NCBI RefSeq assembly: GCF_042651465.1
Contig: NZ_JBHSCZ010000001.1
Location: forward strand, 868,001 to 932,000
Source: Ferruginibacter yonginensis
Lineage (GTDB): Bacteria > Bacteroidota > Bacteroidia > Chitinophagales > Chitinophagaceae
Length of the DNA stretch: 64,000 nt
Direction of reading: 5' to 3'
A program made the position numbers and the translations under genes. The stretch's first letter is position 1, and the number at the start of each line of letters is the position of its first letter. The notes below the pieces were generated by a model. It worked only from the letters and a program-made list of their open reading frames with translations, did not search any database and was not told the origin of the DNA. Shown here one piece after another: positions 1 through 9,637 of the stretch.

Positions 1-76
1 CTACCTCACAACCTGAAACCTAATTTTATGGATTTTTTGTAAAATAGCATCTTTACAAAAAACACAGTAATTACAT

Positions 77-646
77 TTGAAAATACCGCTACCATATCAA
101 GATAAAGATGATCAATGGTTATTGCAAAACTACCTCAACAGTGGCGATAATGAATGGCTTGGGCATTTACTGCAGCGGTACACAACTATATTATTTGGTG
201 TGTGTATGAAATATTTAAAAGATGAAGTTGAAGCTAAGGATGCCGTGCAACAAATATTTTTAAAAGTAATTAATGAAGTAAAAAAATACAAGGTTGATTA
301 TTTTAAAAGTTGGCTATACATGATTGCAAAAAATTATTGCCTTATGCAATTACGTGCAAGCAAAAAAACAACTTACCCCATAACAGATCAATTTACCGCT
401 GATGATGAGCTTGCCAATAAAAATAACATCATACAAAAAGAGCAATCATTACAATTGTTAGAAAAGGCATTGCAACAATTAAATGAAGAACAACAAGTTT
501 GTGTAACTTTATTCTATTTACAAAAAAAATCATACCAACAAATTATTGAAGCAACCAATTACAGTGCCATGCAGGTAAAGAGTAATATACAAAATGGCAA
601 ACGCAATCTTAAAATAATTATGCAAAGATTAGGCAACCATGAATAA
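77..646 (+). CDS. ECF-type RNA polymerase sigma factor (sigma-70 family)
   Basis: This 189-residue protein has the size and layout of an extracytoplasmic-function sigma factor. Residues about 25-95 look like sigma region 2, with the acidic run DEVEAKDAV and the WLYMIAKN stretch typical of the core-binding and -10 recognising helices. Residues about 125-185 form region 4, a helix-turn-helix around SYQQIIEATNYSAMQVKSN. The reading frame opens with TTG at 77; no in-frame ATG lies just upstream, and the next ATG is at about codon 44, inside region 2, so TTG is the best start. Its last 8 bases overlap the next gene, a small membrane protein that may be its anti-sigma partner. The target regulon cannot be read from the window. 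Confidence 0.9.
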   Translation: MKIPLPYQDKDDQWLLQNYLNSGDNEWLGHLLQRYTTILFGVCMKYLKDEVEAKDAVQQIFLKVINEVKKYKVDYFKSWLYMIAKNYCLMQLRASKKTTYPITDQFTADDELANKNNIIQKEQSLQLLEKALQQLNEEQQVCVTLFYLQKKSYQQIIEATNYSAMQVKSNIQNGKRNLKIIMQRLGNHE

Positions 647-965
647 CGATTTTGACCATAACGCCCCTTCATACAACGATGATAATAAACCCAATAATCA
701 AAACGATTGGAAATCATTGCATGATGCTTTACATGATAATGATGATTTTGAAACTGATGCTGAAGAAGGGCTTCAACACATCAATAAAGAAGCATTACCT
801 ACCATTGTTGCTCAGTTAAATACACAATTACATCAGCAAATAAAAAAGAAGAAAAACATCAACAAGAAAAAATTGATGGACCAAACCAGTACTTATATTA
901 CCATTATCACTATATTAATTTTGGTAGTGGTAGCTTATATCGTGATCAAAAAATTACTTCCTTAA
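639..965 (+). CDS. Small single-pass membrane protein, possible anti-sigma partner
   Basis: The protein has 108 residues: an acidic, Asn/Asp-rich cytoplasmic N-terminal part (1-60), a lysine-rich patch (KKKKNINKKK) and one strong hydrophobic helix near residues 86-105, followed by KKLLP. It starts inside the end of the ECF sigma gene (8-base overlap), so the two are almost certainly translated from one mRNA. Genes in this place in Bacteroidota often encode membrane-anchored anti-sigma factors, but no zinc-binding anti-sigma motif (HxxxCxxC) or other known domain is visible. The anti-sigma role is inferred from position and topology only. Confidence 0.65.
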   Translation: MNNDFDHNAPSYNDDNKPNNQNDWKSLHDALHDNDDFETDAEEGLQHINKEALPTIVAQLNTQLHQQIKKKKNINKKKLMDQTSTYITIITILILVVVAYIVIKKLLP

Positions 966-990
966 CGCTTTCTTTTAACCCCCTCAAATA

Positions 991-1022
991 AAAAAGAGGC
1001 TGCTCAATTGAGCAGCCTCTTT
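991..1022. terminator. Bidirectional intrinsic terminator
   Basis: A perfect inverted repeat (AAAGAGGCTGCTC / GAGCAGCCTCTTT around a central AATT) with an A-run on one side and T-run on the other. It lies between the plus-strand sigma operon and the minus-strand giant gene, and can end both transcripts. Confidence 0.9.
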
Positions 1023-1045
1023 TAGTATGGTTTATTTACTAAGTA

Positions 1046-4000
1046 TTAATATTTAATAAACCTTGTTGATCTAATTTCACCCTCAGCATTTACTGCTGTA
1101 ATTTGGTACGAACCTGCACCCAATTGGCTAAAGTTCATATTAATAGGGTTATTACCGGCTATAATAGTAGTTGATTGTTTCATTACAACTTTACCAGTTA
1201 CATCAGTTACATTAATGTCAACCTTACCACCTTTGGTTGTAGTTAACGTTAATACAGCTGTTGTTTTAACTGGGTTTGGAGCTAAGCTAATCAATTCAAA
1301 ACCTTTCTCTTTATTTAACAACACTACTATACTACTGTACCTAAATGTACCATCTAATGATATTACTTTCAAACGATAGTAATTAGCACCTGCTAAAGGC
1401 GCAACATCAGTGTAGTTGAAGCCTTGTAAACAACGTACGGCTGTAGCTACTTGATCTTGTATTGAGGTAAAGTTTCTACCATCAGCACCTCTTTCTAAGA
1501 TAATGCGTACGGAAGGTTCGCTAGTACAAGTAACTTTCCAATCGAGGTAGTTAGCCGAAGCCAATTTGCTACCACGGAAGCTTTCAATTGAAATTGGTAA
1601 TACAGTAGCAAACTTACCACCAATTGCAAATTCAGAGAAACCTGTCATACCTGTTCTACTTACCACTGGAGCAGTTGCAGTACCAGTTGCCGTTACATGG
1701 GTACCATCTAAAACCCAATCACCACCTGCACTCGGACGTTTAATTAAAACTAAACCAGTTAAGTCTACAACATCATTAGCACCATTACCTGTAAAGGCTG
1801 CGGTATAATTACCACCTGCTAAACCATCAGCAGCATCAACAAACCATGAGCCTTGTGCACTTGCATAGTCAACAATTAAAGCGCCTTCTGTTAACGGTGT
1901 ACTGTTAGGGAAGTTAGGAGCCACACTTGAGAAACGTGCTGTTAATGTACCACCTGCTGTAGGAGCAGTAGTGTAGTTGATAGATGCATTTTTTAATAAC
2001 GAAGTATTACCAACTGGGAACACTCTAGCACCTGTTGTGGTACCAATCCAACGTTTGAATGGACCATTAATGAAACCTGCAGTGTAAGATAGTGAACCAG
2101 TATTTGAAGCATTAAAACCTAAGGTTAACATGTTGGTAGCATCAGTATTAATTCTTCCCGCAATCATTGATAATGTTCCACTTATACGTATCGGTGTTAA
2201 TAACGTTACACCAATTGAACTTGAGTTATTTATTGTTAAAGAAGTGATTTCAGCAGTTGCAGCCGTTGCAAGGTTTGCATAAACGCCTGTCCCACCAATA
2301 GTTTGTGGATTTGTATTAGCAATACCTGTAGTACTATTTGCTGCAATTGTAGTTAAAATTAATGTACCCCTATTAATAAATGTACCATTATTGATAATAT
2401 TACCAGTTACTGTTTTTGCTAATGATGTACCTTGTATAGCGTCAGATAAAGTACTACCTGTATTGATTGTTAAATTACCACCAATGTTTATGGCACCTGC
2501 ACCAGAAATTACATTGGTATTTACGGTTCTGCTTGCAGCTGCACCACCATTAATGATTACATTGCCTAATTTCAACATACCTGATGATATATATGTATCA
2601 ACGTAAAAACCGGCAGTAGCAGTTGAAGTATTCGTATTTGTGTTTCCTCCTACGATTAATGTATGGTTTGTACCAAAAGCGTTGCTTGTTGTTGCAACTT
2701 CATAAGCAAATGCAGCACCTCCATCCGTAGCAGCTGAACCGCTAAAATGAGGATCAACAATTGTCATATTTCCATCCGTAACACCTAAGTTACTAGTGTA
2801 AATACCTACAATGTCAGCTGTAGATGCTACGCTTCCGCCAGCTGTACCATCATTACCATCAACAAATATATCACCACCAGTTTGGTTAAATGTTGAAGAG
2901 GCATTCATGATGAACGAACCATTTTGGTTTAATACACCACCTGTTACAGCTAGTGTACCATTATTAGTAAGTACCCTATTGCCGCCACCTACAGTACCTA
3001 GTGTTAACTCCCCACCAGTGTTAATGGTTAATGAAGCACCCGTATTAATTGTAACATTACCGCCAATATTGCCGGTGTTACTTACTGTAATAGCATTAGC
3101 AATCGTAACTGCCGTTGCGTTGGTAGGCGGTATATTACCACAAGCCCAAGTAGCTGGGTTATTCCATTCTCCATTAGCAACAGTAGTGAAAGAGGTAGCT
3201 GCTGCTATTGCATTAGCTGCTGCTGCAGTACCTGTTACTGGAATGGTTGTGCTGTTTACAACTAATGAAGTAATGTCAGCATTTACTGAAGCTGCTACTG
3301 TTGCGAAGCAATCAACATCATATACTACCCAGAAATAGTTATTACCAGTTGCTAATAATTGTGAACCTGTAAAACTCAAGGCACCTGATGCAGGGTTGAT
3401 AATATCTGTACCAAATTGGGTTGCATTACTAAATGTTGTGGTTGTTGTATAATAACACTTCGCTTTTGCAATATCAGTAGGCGTTGCATTGGTGGCTGTA
3501 AAATTCACTGTTGTTACAGTACCTGGGCAAGCAGCCGAACCAGCTATTAAAGCTCTTGAAAACTGAGCATTTACTGCTCCTACAAATACCGCAGTAGTAC
3601 CGTTAGGGTCTGTTTTTGTTGGTGCATATAATGCTGTGATCGCTCTAGTACCAGTTGGGTTAACGGTTGTTGGAGCATATATATTACCTGCGATTGTTAC
3701 ATTATTTACTTCTGCATCTAAAACATTTGTTGCGGTTGCATTACAAGCCACATCGTATACCAACCAGAAATAGTTAGTAGCAGTGGAACTTAAAGTTTGG
3801 CTACCAACTACGTTAAACGATCCATTTGGTAACAAAACATCTGTACCAAACTGAGTGGTGGTTGCAAAAGTAGTAGTCGTAGTGTAATATACCCTTGCTG
3901 CTGCAATATCAGTAGCAGCATTGGTTGAACCATTGGTATTAAAAGTAATATTAGTTAAAGCACCACAAGCAGTAGCAGGCACTGAAATTCTCACTATTTG

Positions 4001-7000
4001 CTGATTTACACTACCATTTGTAACAGCAGTTGTTGAAGGTTGTGTAGTAGCGAATAATGAAGCCAAGCTTGTAATAGTTCTTGTACCAGTTGGGTTAGTT
4101 ACTGTTGGTGTATAGTTTGAAGCCCCAACCGTAAATGATGTTAAACCAGCATCAATTACGTTAGGGTTAACTGCATTACATGCAACGTCATACACTAACC
4201 AGAAGTAATTTCTGGTAGTAGTTGATAATGCTTGATTACCAGTTACAGAAAATGTTGCACCTGGATTTGCAAGGCTACCGAATAAATTGGTAGTAGCAAA
4301 AGTGTTAGTTGTGGTATAGTATACTTTGGCATTTGCAACATCAGCTGGTAAGGTACTTACATTGGTAAAATCTAACTGAGTTAAATTTTCTGGAGCACAT
4401 GCTTGTGGTATATCAATAGCTAAAACCTGTGCATCTAATGCTCCTGCTGTAACAGCTGTTGTGCTTGGTTGCGTTGTAGTTGCAGAATTGTATGTTGCTA
4501 ATGTAACTGGCACATTACCACTTGTAGTAGTACAACCATTTCTTGATACTTGTACTGTGTAAGTTGTATTTGCAGTTACACCTACAGCTATTGGGTTAGC
4601 TAATGTAGCATCGTTTAAAAAAGTACTTGGCGACCATAAGTAAGTATATGTTGGTGGTGTAAAAGTGTAAATAGTACCAGCAGCAGGGAAACTAGTTGCT
4701 GTGGTTGTAGCCGTACTATTACCAGTTACAGCATTCAAGTAAACACCTGCTGCGTTGGCAATACCAATTACGCCATTTTCACCAGCTGTACCTAATCTTG
4801 CACCATAAATAATATCAATTCTACCAGGGTTTGCACTCGTACTACCCCATAATACGATTTGTGAAGTAATATATGATGTAGCACTAGTAGCACCACCACT
4901 TGCACCTGAATTATTGGTAAATTGGAATACATACTTGCCACCAGCAGCAGGACCATGCGTTAAATTACCACCATTTGCTGTATTCAAATTGGCATCATGC
5001 CCAAATGCATAAATACCATTTTGGCTTAAGCTAGTTAAAGAACTAGGAATATTTGTAGCTGGTGCAGTCGCTGCCATTTTTAACCAGCCGTTTGTGTTAG
5101 CAGAAAAACCATTATAATTAACACCTTCAAAAGCAAAAGTAAAACCTGGCGTTGGTGTTATTTCATTTGATCCATCATCTGTATTTCCTGTAGTTACAGT
5201 TGTTACAACTGTTGGAGTAGTGATGGTTTCTAGTGACGCACCAGTTCCTGTACTGAATGTGTAGGCATTTACAGTAGTCGGCACATTTACTTGCAATTGT
5301 GTATTTCCTCCACTACAAACTGAAGTTGGTAAAGCTGTCGCACTTGTAATAACAGGTGATGCAGATACTGATATTACTGATGTAGCCGTATTTGTACAAC
5401 CATTGCCATCAGTACCTGTAACAGTATATGTTGTATTACCTGTTGGTGATGCTGTTACTGAAGCGCCTGTAGTAGCACTTAAGCCTGCAGCTGGCGACCA
5501 TGCATACGTACTAGCACCGCTTGCTGTTAAAGCAACCGGTGAGCCACTAGGGCTACAGAAAGATGCTGAAGTAGGTGTTACTGCTACCGTTGGTAAATTA
5601 TTTACTGTTAAAGTAAATTCATTGGTGATATTTGTTTGACTAGACACTGTACAAGTAGTTTCAAGTACATAATAGAAAGTACCACTTGTAAGTGCACCAG
5701 TTGTGTAAGATGCAGTATTAGCTCCTGTACCGCCAGTAACATTCACATAAGGACCACCTGAAACCGTAGCAACTTTCCATTGGTAAGTAATACCTGTGCC
5801 ATTAGATAAACCAGTTGCATTAATTGCTTGTGTTTGGTTTACACATTTATTAACATTTGCAGTCGTAATTACACCAGCATTTGGTGTACCTGTACAAGTA
5901 ATTACACTTAAAAATTCATCAGCGCCAATATCTGGTACTGTGGTACTTCTTGTATCACCATCATAATCGTCGGTAATACCACTAATAACATCAGCACCAC
6001 CATCAATAGCCGTAGCAACTGTTGTATTAATGTGCAAATAAGTAGCATCACTACCAGTTGTGCTCAAAAATGGCGGATTTTCTGAAATTGATGCAGCATC
6101 TCTTGCAGCTACTCTAGTTTTGTAATCAGCTAAAGTAACATCGGTATTAGTACCATCAGTGAAAATATTAGGTGCAAAAAATAAATTTTTGTTTGATGCT
6201 GCATTGTAAGTTGTTAATGTTGCAGTTGACCTTCTATAAGCCACTGTTAACCCTGCACCATTACTGGTTGAAGCATTTACAAAAATATTATTACGTAATG
6301 TTAATGTTGGTGTTGTAGATGCTGAAATAGCTGATGAGCCAAATAATGCACCTGTGCTAGTTGCATTTAAGTAAACAGTATTAAAATAAATATTAGCTGT
6401 TGTACCACCAGTTACATTAATACCATTAACTGGGTTAGCTGCGTTGGCAGCGGTAGCCCTTAAATCACCAATTATATTATTATATGCTGTAATAGTAGTA
6501 CCAGCAGAGATTAATAGCCCATTTACAGCAGTAGAAGCATTATTACCAGAAATATCATATATTTTATTTCTGAAAACATTTGTATTAGTTGCTCCAGAAA
6601 CAACAATACCTGATGAAGTAACAGCACCCGTTGATGATAAACCACTTACTTGGTTATTGTTAATGTTTATATTAGCTGAAGTATTTGAACATATAATACC
6701 AATAACCGCTCCACCAGTACCTGATGAAGTTAGTCTAGCAACTGTATTATTGCTAATATTTACAGGATTTGCAGTATTCGCCGTTGCACCAATATTGATA
6801 CCTGTTATAGAGCCTTGACCATTTATATTGCTAACAGTATTATTAGATAAGGAAGAATTGCCATTCCAATAAGTAAAGTTCATTCCAATTAGAGTTCCTG
6901 TTACTGCAGTCCAATTACTTAAAGTATTACCACTCACTGTTCTTGCAGGCGCAGTTCCACCATCAGTATAATTTAAACCAGTAATTGTAGTAGTACCAGC

Positions 7001-8731
7001 CACTGTAATGTTAGAAAAATTATTTGAGGTACAATTTGATACAGTACCAGTAACTGAGCTACCGTTATCAGACACTAACAATACAGAACCTGATGCTCCT
7101 AATCTATTGAATCCTGTTACAATAGAGTTTCCACTAACTGTTTTAGTTTGTGTACCAAGAGTAGCGGAGTAAGTTATCGATACAAAAGTAACAGTACCAG
7201 TAGTATTAGCGGTTAAGTTTGTAAAAGTATTTGTGTTAACAACTAAGGATAAAGCAGGAGCGGCATTAGAAATATAAGTTTGAGTACCACTGCCCACAAC
7301 ATTATGTACAATACCCCTAATATCATTATTTGAAATTGATACAGCACATGTATTAGTTGCACCAGTAGCTGTTACAGAAATACCAGTTGAAGCACCAGTG
7401 TTAGTATTAGAAAAAGTAACAGCTCCTGCTGTAGCATCTCCAATACTATTATTGTTGATGTTTAAATTATTAACTACCCCATTAGTTTGTTGTTGTATAC
7501 CTGCAAAAGACCCTGTAGTTGCAGTAGAAGTAAACCCACGAACAATGTTATTATTAATATTAAATGTACCTGGAGCAGAACTATGAAGCATTCCTAACAT
7601 AGTAGCAGATGTAGCACCTGCACCAGTAACTGCACAATTAATGATACTATTATTATTACAGTTTAATGTTGCTGTAGCTAGAGCTGTTAACCCTTGCAAA
7701 CCTATACAAGTCATTTGACTGGTTGTAGGCGCATTTGTTAGAGTTACTGTGTTGTTATTATAATTTGAAGTAAAAGTTAAGCCAGTAGGCTGCCCAGTTG
7801 AGTAACTTTTAAAAATACCTAAAAAACCTGTTGTAGTTAATGTGGTAATGTTTGTAGCACTTATGAGTGTATTAAATGAAACATTCTCACTAACTTGATG
7901 GTTCATAAAAATACCTGCATTACTTCCGGTTAAAGATATAAAACCAGAGATTGTACCAGACACCAGCCCACCCCAGTTTGTCAAAGTATTACCTGTAGCT
8001 AAACTATTTCCACCTACGTCATTACCGTTATCCATAGCTACTGCAGTACTAGAACCAATAAATGCAATACCATAGTCAACATTGCTAATACTATTGCTGT
8101 ATACTTTATTACCAGAATTGGAACCAGGAGCTGTTGTGATATCAGCAGCAGTTGTAACAACTGTAGAACTATGTCTCACATTACTATAAATACCAATGGT
8201 ATTTGAATAAGCCCTGTTTAAACTAATCGTATTATTTTGAATAGTATTATTTTTTGCACCATCAGTTAAGGTAACATAAAACAACGCCACCCCAAATTCA
8301 GTCATATTATTAGTAGCAGCGGCTGTAGTGGTATTACTTGCATTTTCTTGCATAGTAAAACCAGTAATAGTTACCCAGTCTGCTCCAACTAATTTAAAAA
8401 TTGCATCTGTTAATACACCACTAGCTTGCGGTGTTGATGCTGTAACAGTATTACCATTACCAATAATGGTAACTTGGTTCGTACTGCTTGTTGTTGTTAA
8501 TATGGCTGTACCTGCACCGCCCAATACCAACCCACCAACTGGGGCCGATTGTGGGTTACCTGCTAGTACGTTGATAATAACGCCGCCTGTACCTACACCC
8601 TGTGTGTTCAGGTCAGTTATTGCAGCAGCCAAAGTTGCATAATCACCAGGTATATTTTTTGTACCAGTGAGTTGCGCATTTGCAGCAACTACCATCAATG
8701 ATGATAGTAAGATTAAGTAAATCTTCTTCAT
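1046..8731 (-). CDS. Giant T9SS-secreted surface protein with beta-helix and Ig-like repeats
   Basis: A 2561-residue protein with a clear signal peptide (about 1-19, ending ANAQ). Residues about 25-930 are rich in NN-T/S-(I/V) and GN-L repeats spaced like parallel beta-helix (PbH1) rungs. About 940-1230 holds Ig/PKD-like segments. Next come three repeats of about 110-120 residues, each with a VYYTTT-FATT-FG and YFWLVYDV signature, resembling the domain found N-terminal to BNR sialidases. A glycine/threonine-rich beta region with a FPVGN motif follows. The last 80 residues (APNPV... to IKY) are a type A T9SS sorting domain. The protein should be exported and anchored to or released from the cell surface; its ligand is unknown, and an adhesin or matrix role is a guess. 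It is transcribed alone, with a terminator at each flank. Confidence 0.9.
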   Translation of the reverse strand: MKKIYLILLSSLMVVAANAQLTGTKNIPGDYATLAAAITDLNTQGVGTGGVIINVLAGNPQSAPVGGLVLGGAGTAILTTTSSTNQVTIIGNGNTVTASTPQASGVLTDAIFKLVGADWVTITGFTMQENASNTTTAAATNNMTEFGVALFYVTLTDGAKNNTIQNNTISLNRAYSNTIGIYSNVRHSSTVVTTAADITTAPGSNSGNKVYSNSISNVDYGIAFIGSSTAVAMDNGNDVGGNSLATGNTLTNWGGLVSGTISGFISLTGSNAGIFMNHQVSENVSFNTLISATNITTLTTTGFLGIFKSYSTGQPTGLTFTSNYNNNTVTLTNAPTTSQMTCIGLQGLTALATATLNCNNNSIINCAVTGAGATSATMLGMLHSSAPGTFNINNNIVRGFTSTATTGSFAGIQQQTNGVVNNLNINNNSIGDATAGAVTFSNTNTGASTGISVTATGATNTCAVSISNNDIRGIVHNVVGSGTQTYISNAAPALSLVVNTNTFTNLTANTTGTVTFVSITYSATLGTQTKTVSGNSIVTGFNRLGASGSVLLVSDNGSSVTGTVSNCTSNNFSNITVAGTTTITGLNYTDGGTAPARTVSGNTLSNWTAVTGTLIGMNFTYWNGNSSLSNNTVSNINGQGSITGINIGATANTANPVNISNNTVARLTSSGTGGAVIGIICSNTSANININNNQVSGLSSTGAVTSSGIVVSGATNTNVFRNKIYDISGNNASTAVNGLLISAGTTITAYNNIIGDLRATAANAANPVNGINVTGGTTANIYFNTVYLNATSTGALFGSSAISASTTPTLTLRNNIFVNASTSNGAGLTVAYRRSTATLTTYNAASNKNLFFAPNIFTDGTNTDVTLADYKTRVAARDAASISENPPFLSTTGSDATYLHINTTVATAIDGGADVISGITDDYDGDTRSTTVPDIGADEFLSVITCTGTPNAGVITTANVNKCVNQTQAINATGLSNGTGITYQWKVATVSGGPYVNVTGGTGANTASYTTGALTSGTFYYVLETTCTVSSQTNITNEFTLTVNNLPTVAVTPTSASFCSPSGSPVALTASGASTYAWSPAAGLSATTGASVTASPTGNTTYTVTGTDGNGCTNTATSVISVSASPVITSATALPTSVCSGGNTQLQVNVPTTVNAYTFSTGTGASLETITTPTVVTTVTTGNTDDGSNEITPTPGFTFAFEGVNYNGFSANTNGWLKMAATAPATNIPSSLTSLSQNGIYAFGHDANLNTANGGNLTHGPAAGGKYVFQFTNNSGASGGATSATSYITSQIVLWGSTSANPGRIDIIYGARLGTAGENGVIGIANAAGVYLNAVTGNSTATTTATSFPAAGTIYTFTPPTYTYLWSPSTFLNDATLANPIAVGVTANTTYTVQVSRNGCTTTSGNVPVTLATYNSATTTQPSTTAVTAGALDAQVLAIDIPQACAPENLTQLDFTNVSTLPADVANAKVYYTTTNTFATTNLFGSLANPGATFSVTGNQALSTTTRNYFWLVYDVACNAVNPNVIDAGLTSFTVGASNYTPTVTNPTGTRTITSLASLFATTQPSTTAVTNGSVNQQIVRISVPATACGALTNITFNTNGSTNAATDIAAARVYYTTTTTFATTTQFGTDVLLPNGSFNVVGSQTLSSTATNYFWLVYDVACNATATNVLDAEVNNVTIAGNIYAPTTVNPTGTRAITALYAPTKTDPNGTTAVFVGAVNAQFSRALIAGSAACPGTVTTVNFTATNATPTDIAKAKCYYTTTTTFSNATQFGTDIINPASGALSFTGSQLLATGNNYFWVVYDVDCFATVAASVNADITSLVVNSTTIPVTGTAAAANAIAAATSFTTVANGEWNNPATWACGNIPPTNATAVTIANAITVSNTGNIGGNVTINTGASLTINTGGELTLGTVGGGNRVLTNNGTLAVTGGVLNQNGSFIMNASSTFNQTGGDIFVDGNDGTAGGSVASTADIVGIYTSNLGVTDGNMTIVDPHFSGSAATDGGAAFAYEVATTSNAFGTNHTLIVGGNTNTNTSTATAGFYVDTYISSGMLKLGNVIINGGAAASRTVNTNVISGAGAINIGGNLTINTGSTLSDAIQGTSLAKTVTGNIINNGTFINRGTLILTTIAANSTTGIANTNPQTIGGTGVYANLATAATAEITSLTINNSSSIGVTLLTPIRISGTLSMIAGRINTDATNMLTLGFNASNTGSLSYTAGFINGPFKRWIGTTTGARVFPVGNTSLLKNASINYTTAPTAGGTLTARFSSVAPNFPNSTPLTEGALIVDYASAQGSWFVDAADGLAGGNYTAAFTGNGANDVVDLTGLVLIKRPSAGGDWVLDGTHVTATGTATAPVVSRTGMTGFSEFAIGGKFATVLPISIESFRGSKLASANYLDWKVTCTSEPSVRIILERGADGRNFTSIQDQVATAVRCLQGFNYTDVAPLAGANYYRLKVISLDGTFRYSSIVVLLNKEKGFELISLAPNPVKTTAVLTLTTTKGGKVDINVTDVTGKVVMKQSTTIIAGNNPINMNFSQLGAGSYQITAVNAEGEIRSTRFIKY

Positions 8732-8993
8732 AATAAATTAATTAATAAAAAATTGATTTTGGTTGTGAAAACCCTAAGAAAATTTACCGTTTTGGTGAGG
8801 TAAAAAATATAAGCAGTTAGTTTTTCACGTGATGAATTTACTATTAATATTTAGTTTTCCAAATTATTTGTTAAGAAATTATGAAATTTTAGTCATTACA
8901 ACACAATAAAAAATAATATAAAACGTTCGCAAACGTTAAAGCAATAAAAAAAGTGCCCCTTGAGGCACTTTTTTTATATAGAATATTTTCAAA
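8732..8993. other. Intergenic region with a short palindrome
   Basis: AT-rich spacer that must contain the promoter of the giant minus-strand gene. It holds the perfect inverted repeat AACGTT-CGCA-AACGTT at 8922-8937, an operator-like shape, and a terminator at 8946-8975. No coding frame of note is visible in it. Confidence 0.4.
8946..8975 (-). terminator. Intrinsic terminator after the small lipoprotein gene
   Basis: Inverted repeat AAAAAGTGCC / GGCACTTTTT around a CCTTGA loop, with flanking A and T runs. It sits 18 bases past the stop of the minus-strand lipoprotein gene. Confidence 0.85.
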
Positions 8994-9530
8994 TTAAGGC
9001 TTGGTTTGTAGTTTATCGCCTGTTTGTTGCATTTTTTCGCCTGCCTTCTCTATCAATTTACCTGCACCTTCTTTTGCATTTTGAGCGCCTTCCTTCAATT
9101 TATCAACGCCTTGTTGCATGGCTTGGCCAGCTTTGTTCATAGCATCTACAATTTTTCCTTCTTTGGTCATGGCAATACCATTGGCATGTATCATACCGCC
9201 TTCTGTTAACTTAAATGATGTACCATCTTTCAAAGTTACTTCACCATTTGGTTGAACAGTAGTACCATTACTCAAAGTAATAGGTTTTTCAAATGCAACT
9301 GCAACACCATTGGTATACACCACCATTTTACCATCTTTCATCATCATATCACCATCAGCCATGTGCATACTTGCATCCATTTTACTATTAGCGATTGAAT
9401 CGTTTATACGAGCTTCTTCAGCCATTGATGCGGCACTATCAGCAGCAGGTGTTTTAGGCGTTTCGTTTTGTTGGTTGTTGCAAGCGGTGAACATTATTGC
9501 CACTGCTGCTATCATTGTTATGCGTTTCAT
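8994..9530 (-). CDS. Small lipoprotein with a DUF6799-like domain
   Basis: A 178-residue protein starting with a lipoprotein signal (MKRITMIAAVAIMFTAC), lipid-modified Cys at about residue 17. Residues about 60-125 (MMMKDGKMVVYTNG, LSNGTTVQPNGEVTLKDGTS, GMIHANG) match the repeated strand pattern of the Bacteroidota DUF6799 domain. The C-terminal 50 residues are a lysine/glutamine-rich amphipathic helix with repeated KEGAQNAKEGAGKLIEKAGEK-like steps, like late-embryogenesis or YtxH-type stress proteins. The role is unknown; a periplasmic envelope or stress protein is the most that can be inferred. It is a single-gene unit ended by a hairpin. Confidence 0.75.
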   Translation of the reverse strand: MKRITMIAAVAIMFTACNNQQNETPKTPAADSAASMAEEARINDSIANSKMDASMHMADGDMMMKDGKMVVYTNGVAVAFEKPITLSNGTTVQPNGEVTLKDGTSFKLTEGGMIHANGIAMTKEGKIVDAMNKAGQAMQQGVDKLKEGAQNAKEGAGKLIEKAGEKMQQTGDKLQTKP

Positions 9531-9637
9531 TTTTTAATTTTTTTGATTAAATATTTTTATGTGGTACATATTATTAAAATTAAAATATTATAAGAAGAAA
9601 AAACAAATCTTTACAAAGACGATTTTCTTGCTGAAAA

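Noticed and set aside
2811..3338. 175-residue plus-strand frame and similar frames inside the T9SS genes
   Set aside because: They are shadows of low-complexity Thr/Ala/Asn-rich coding sequence on the minus strand and have no start context or domain of their own.
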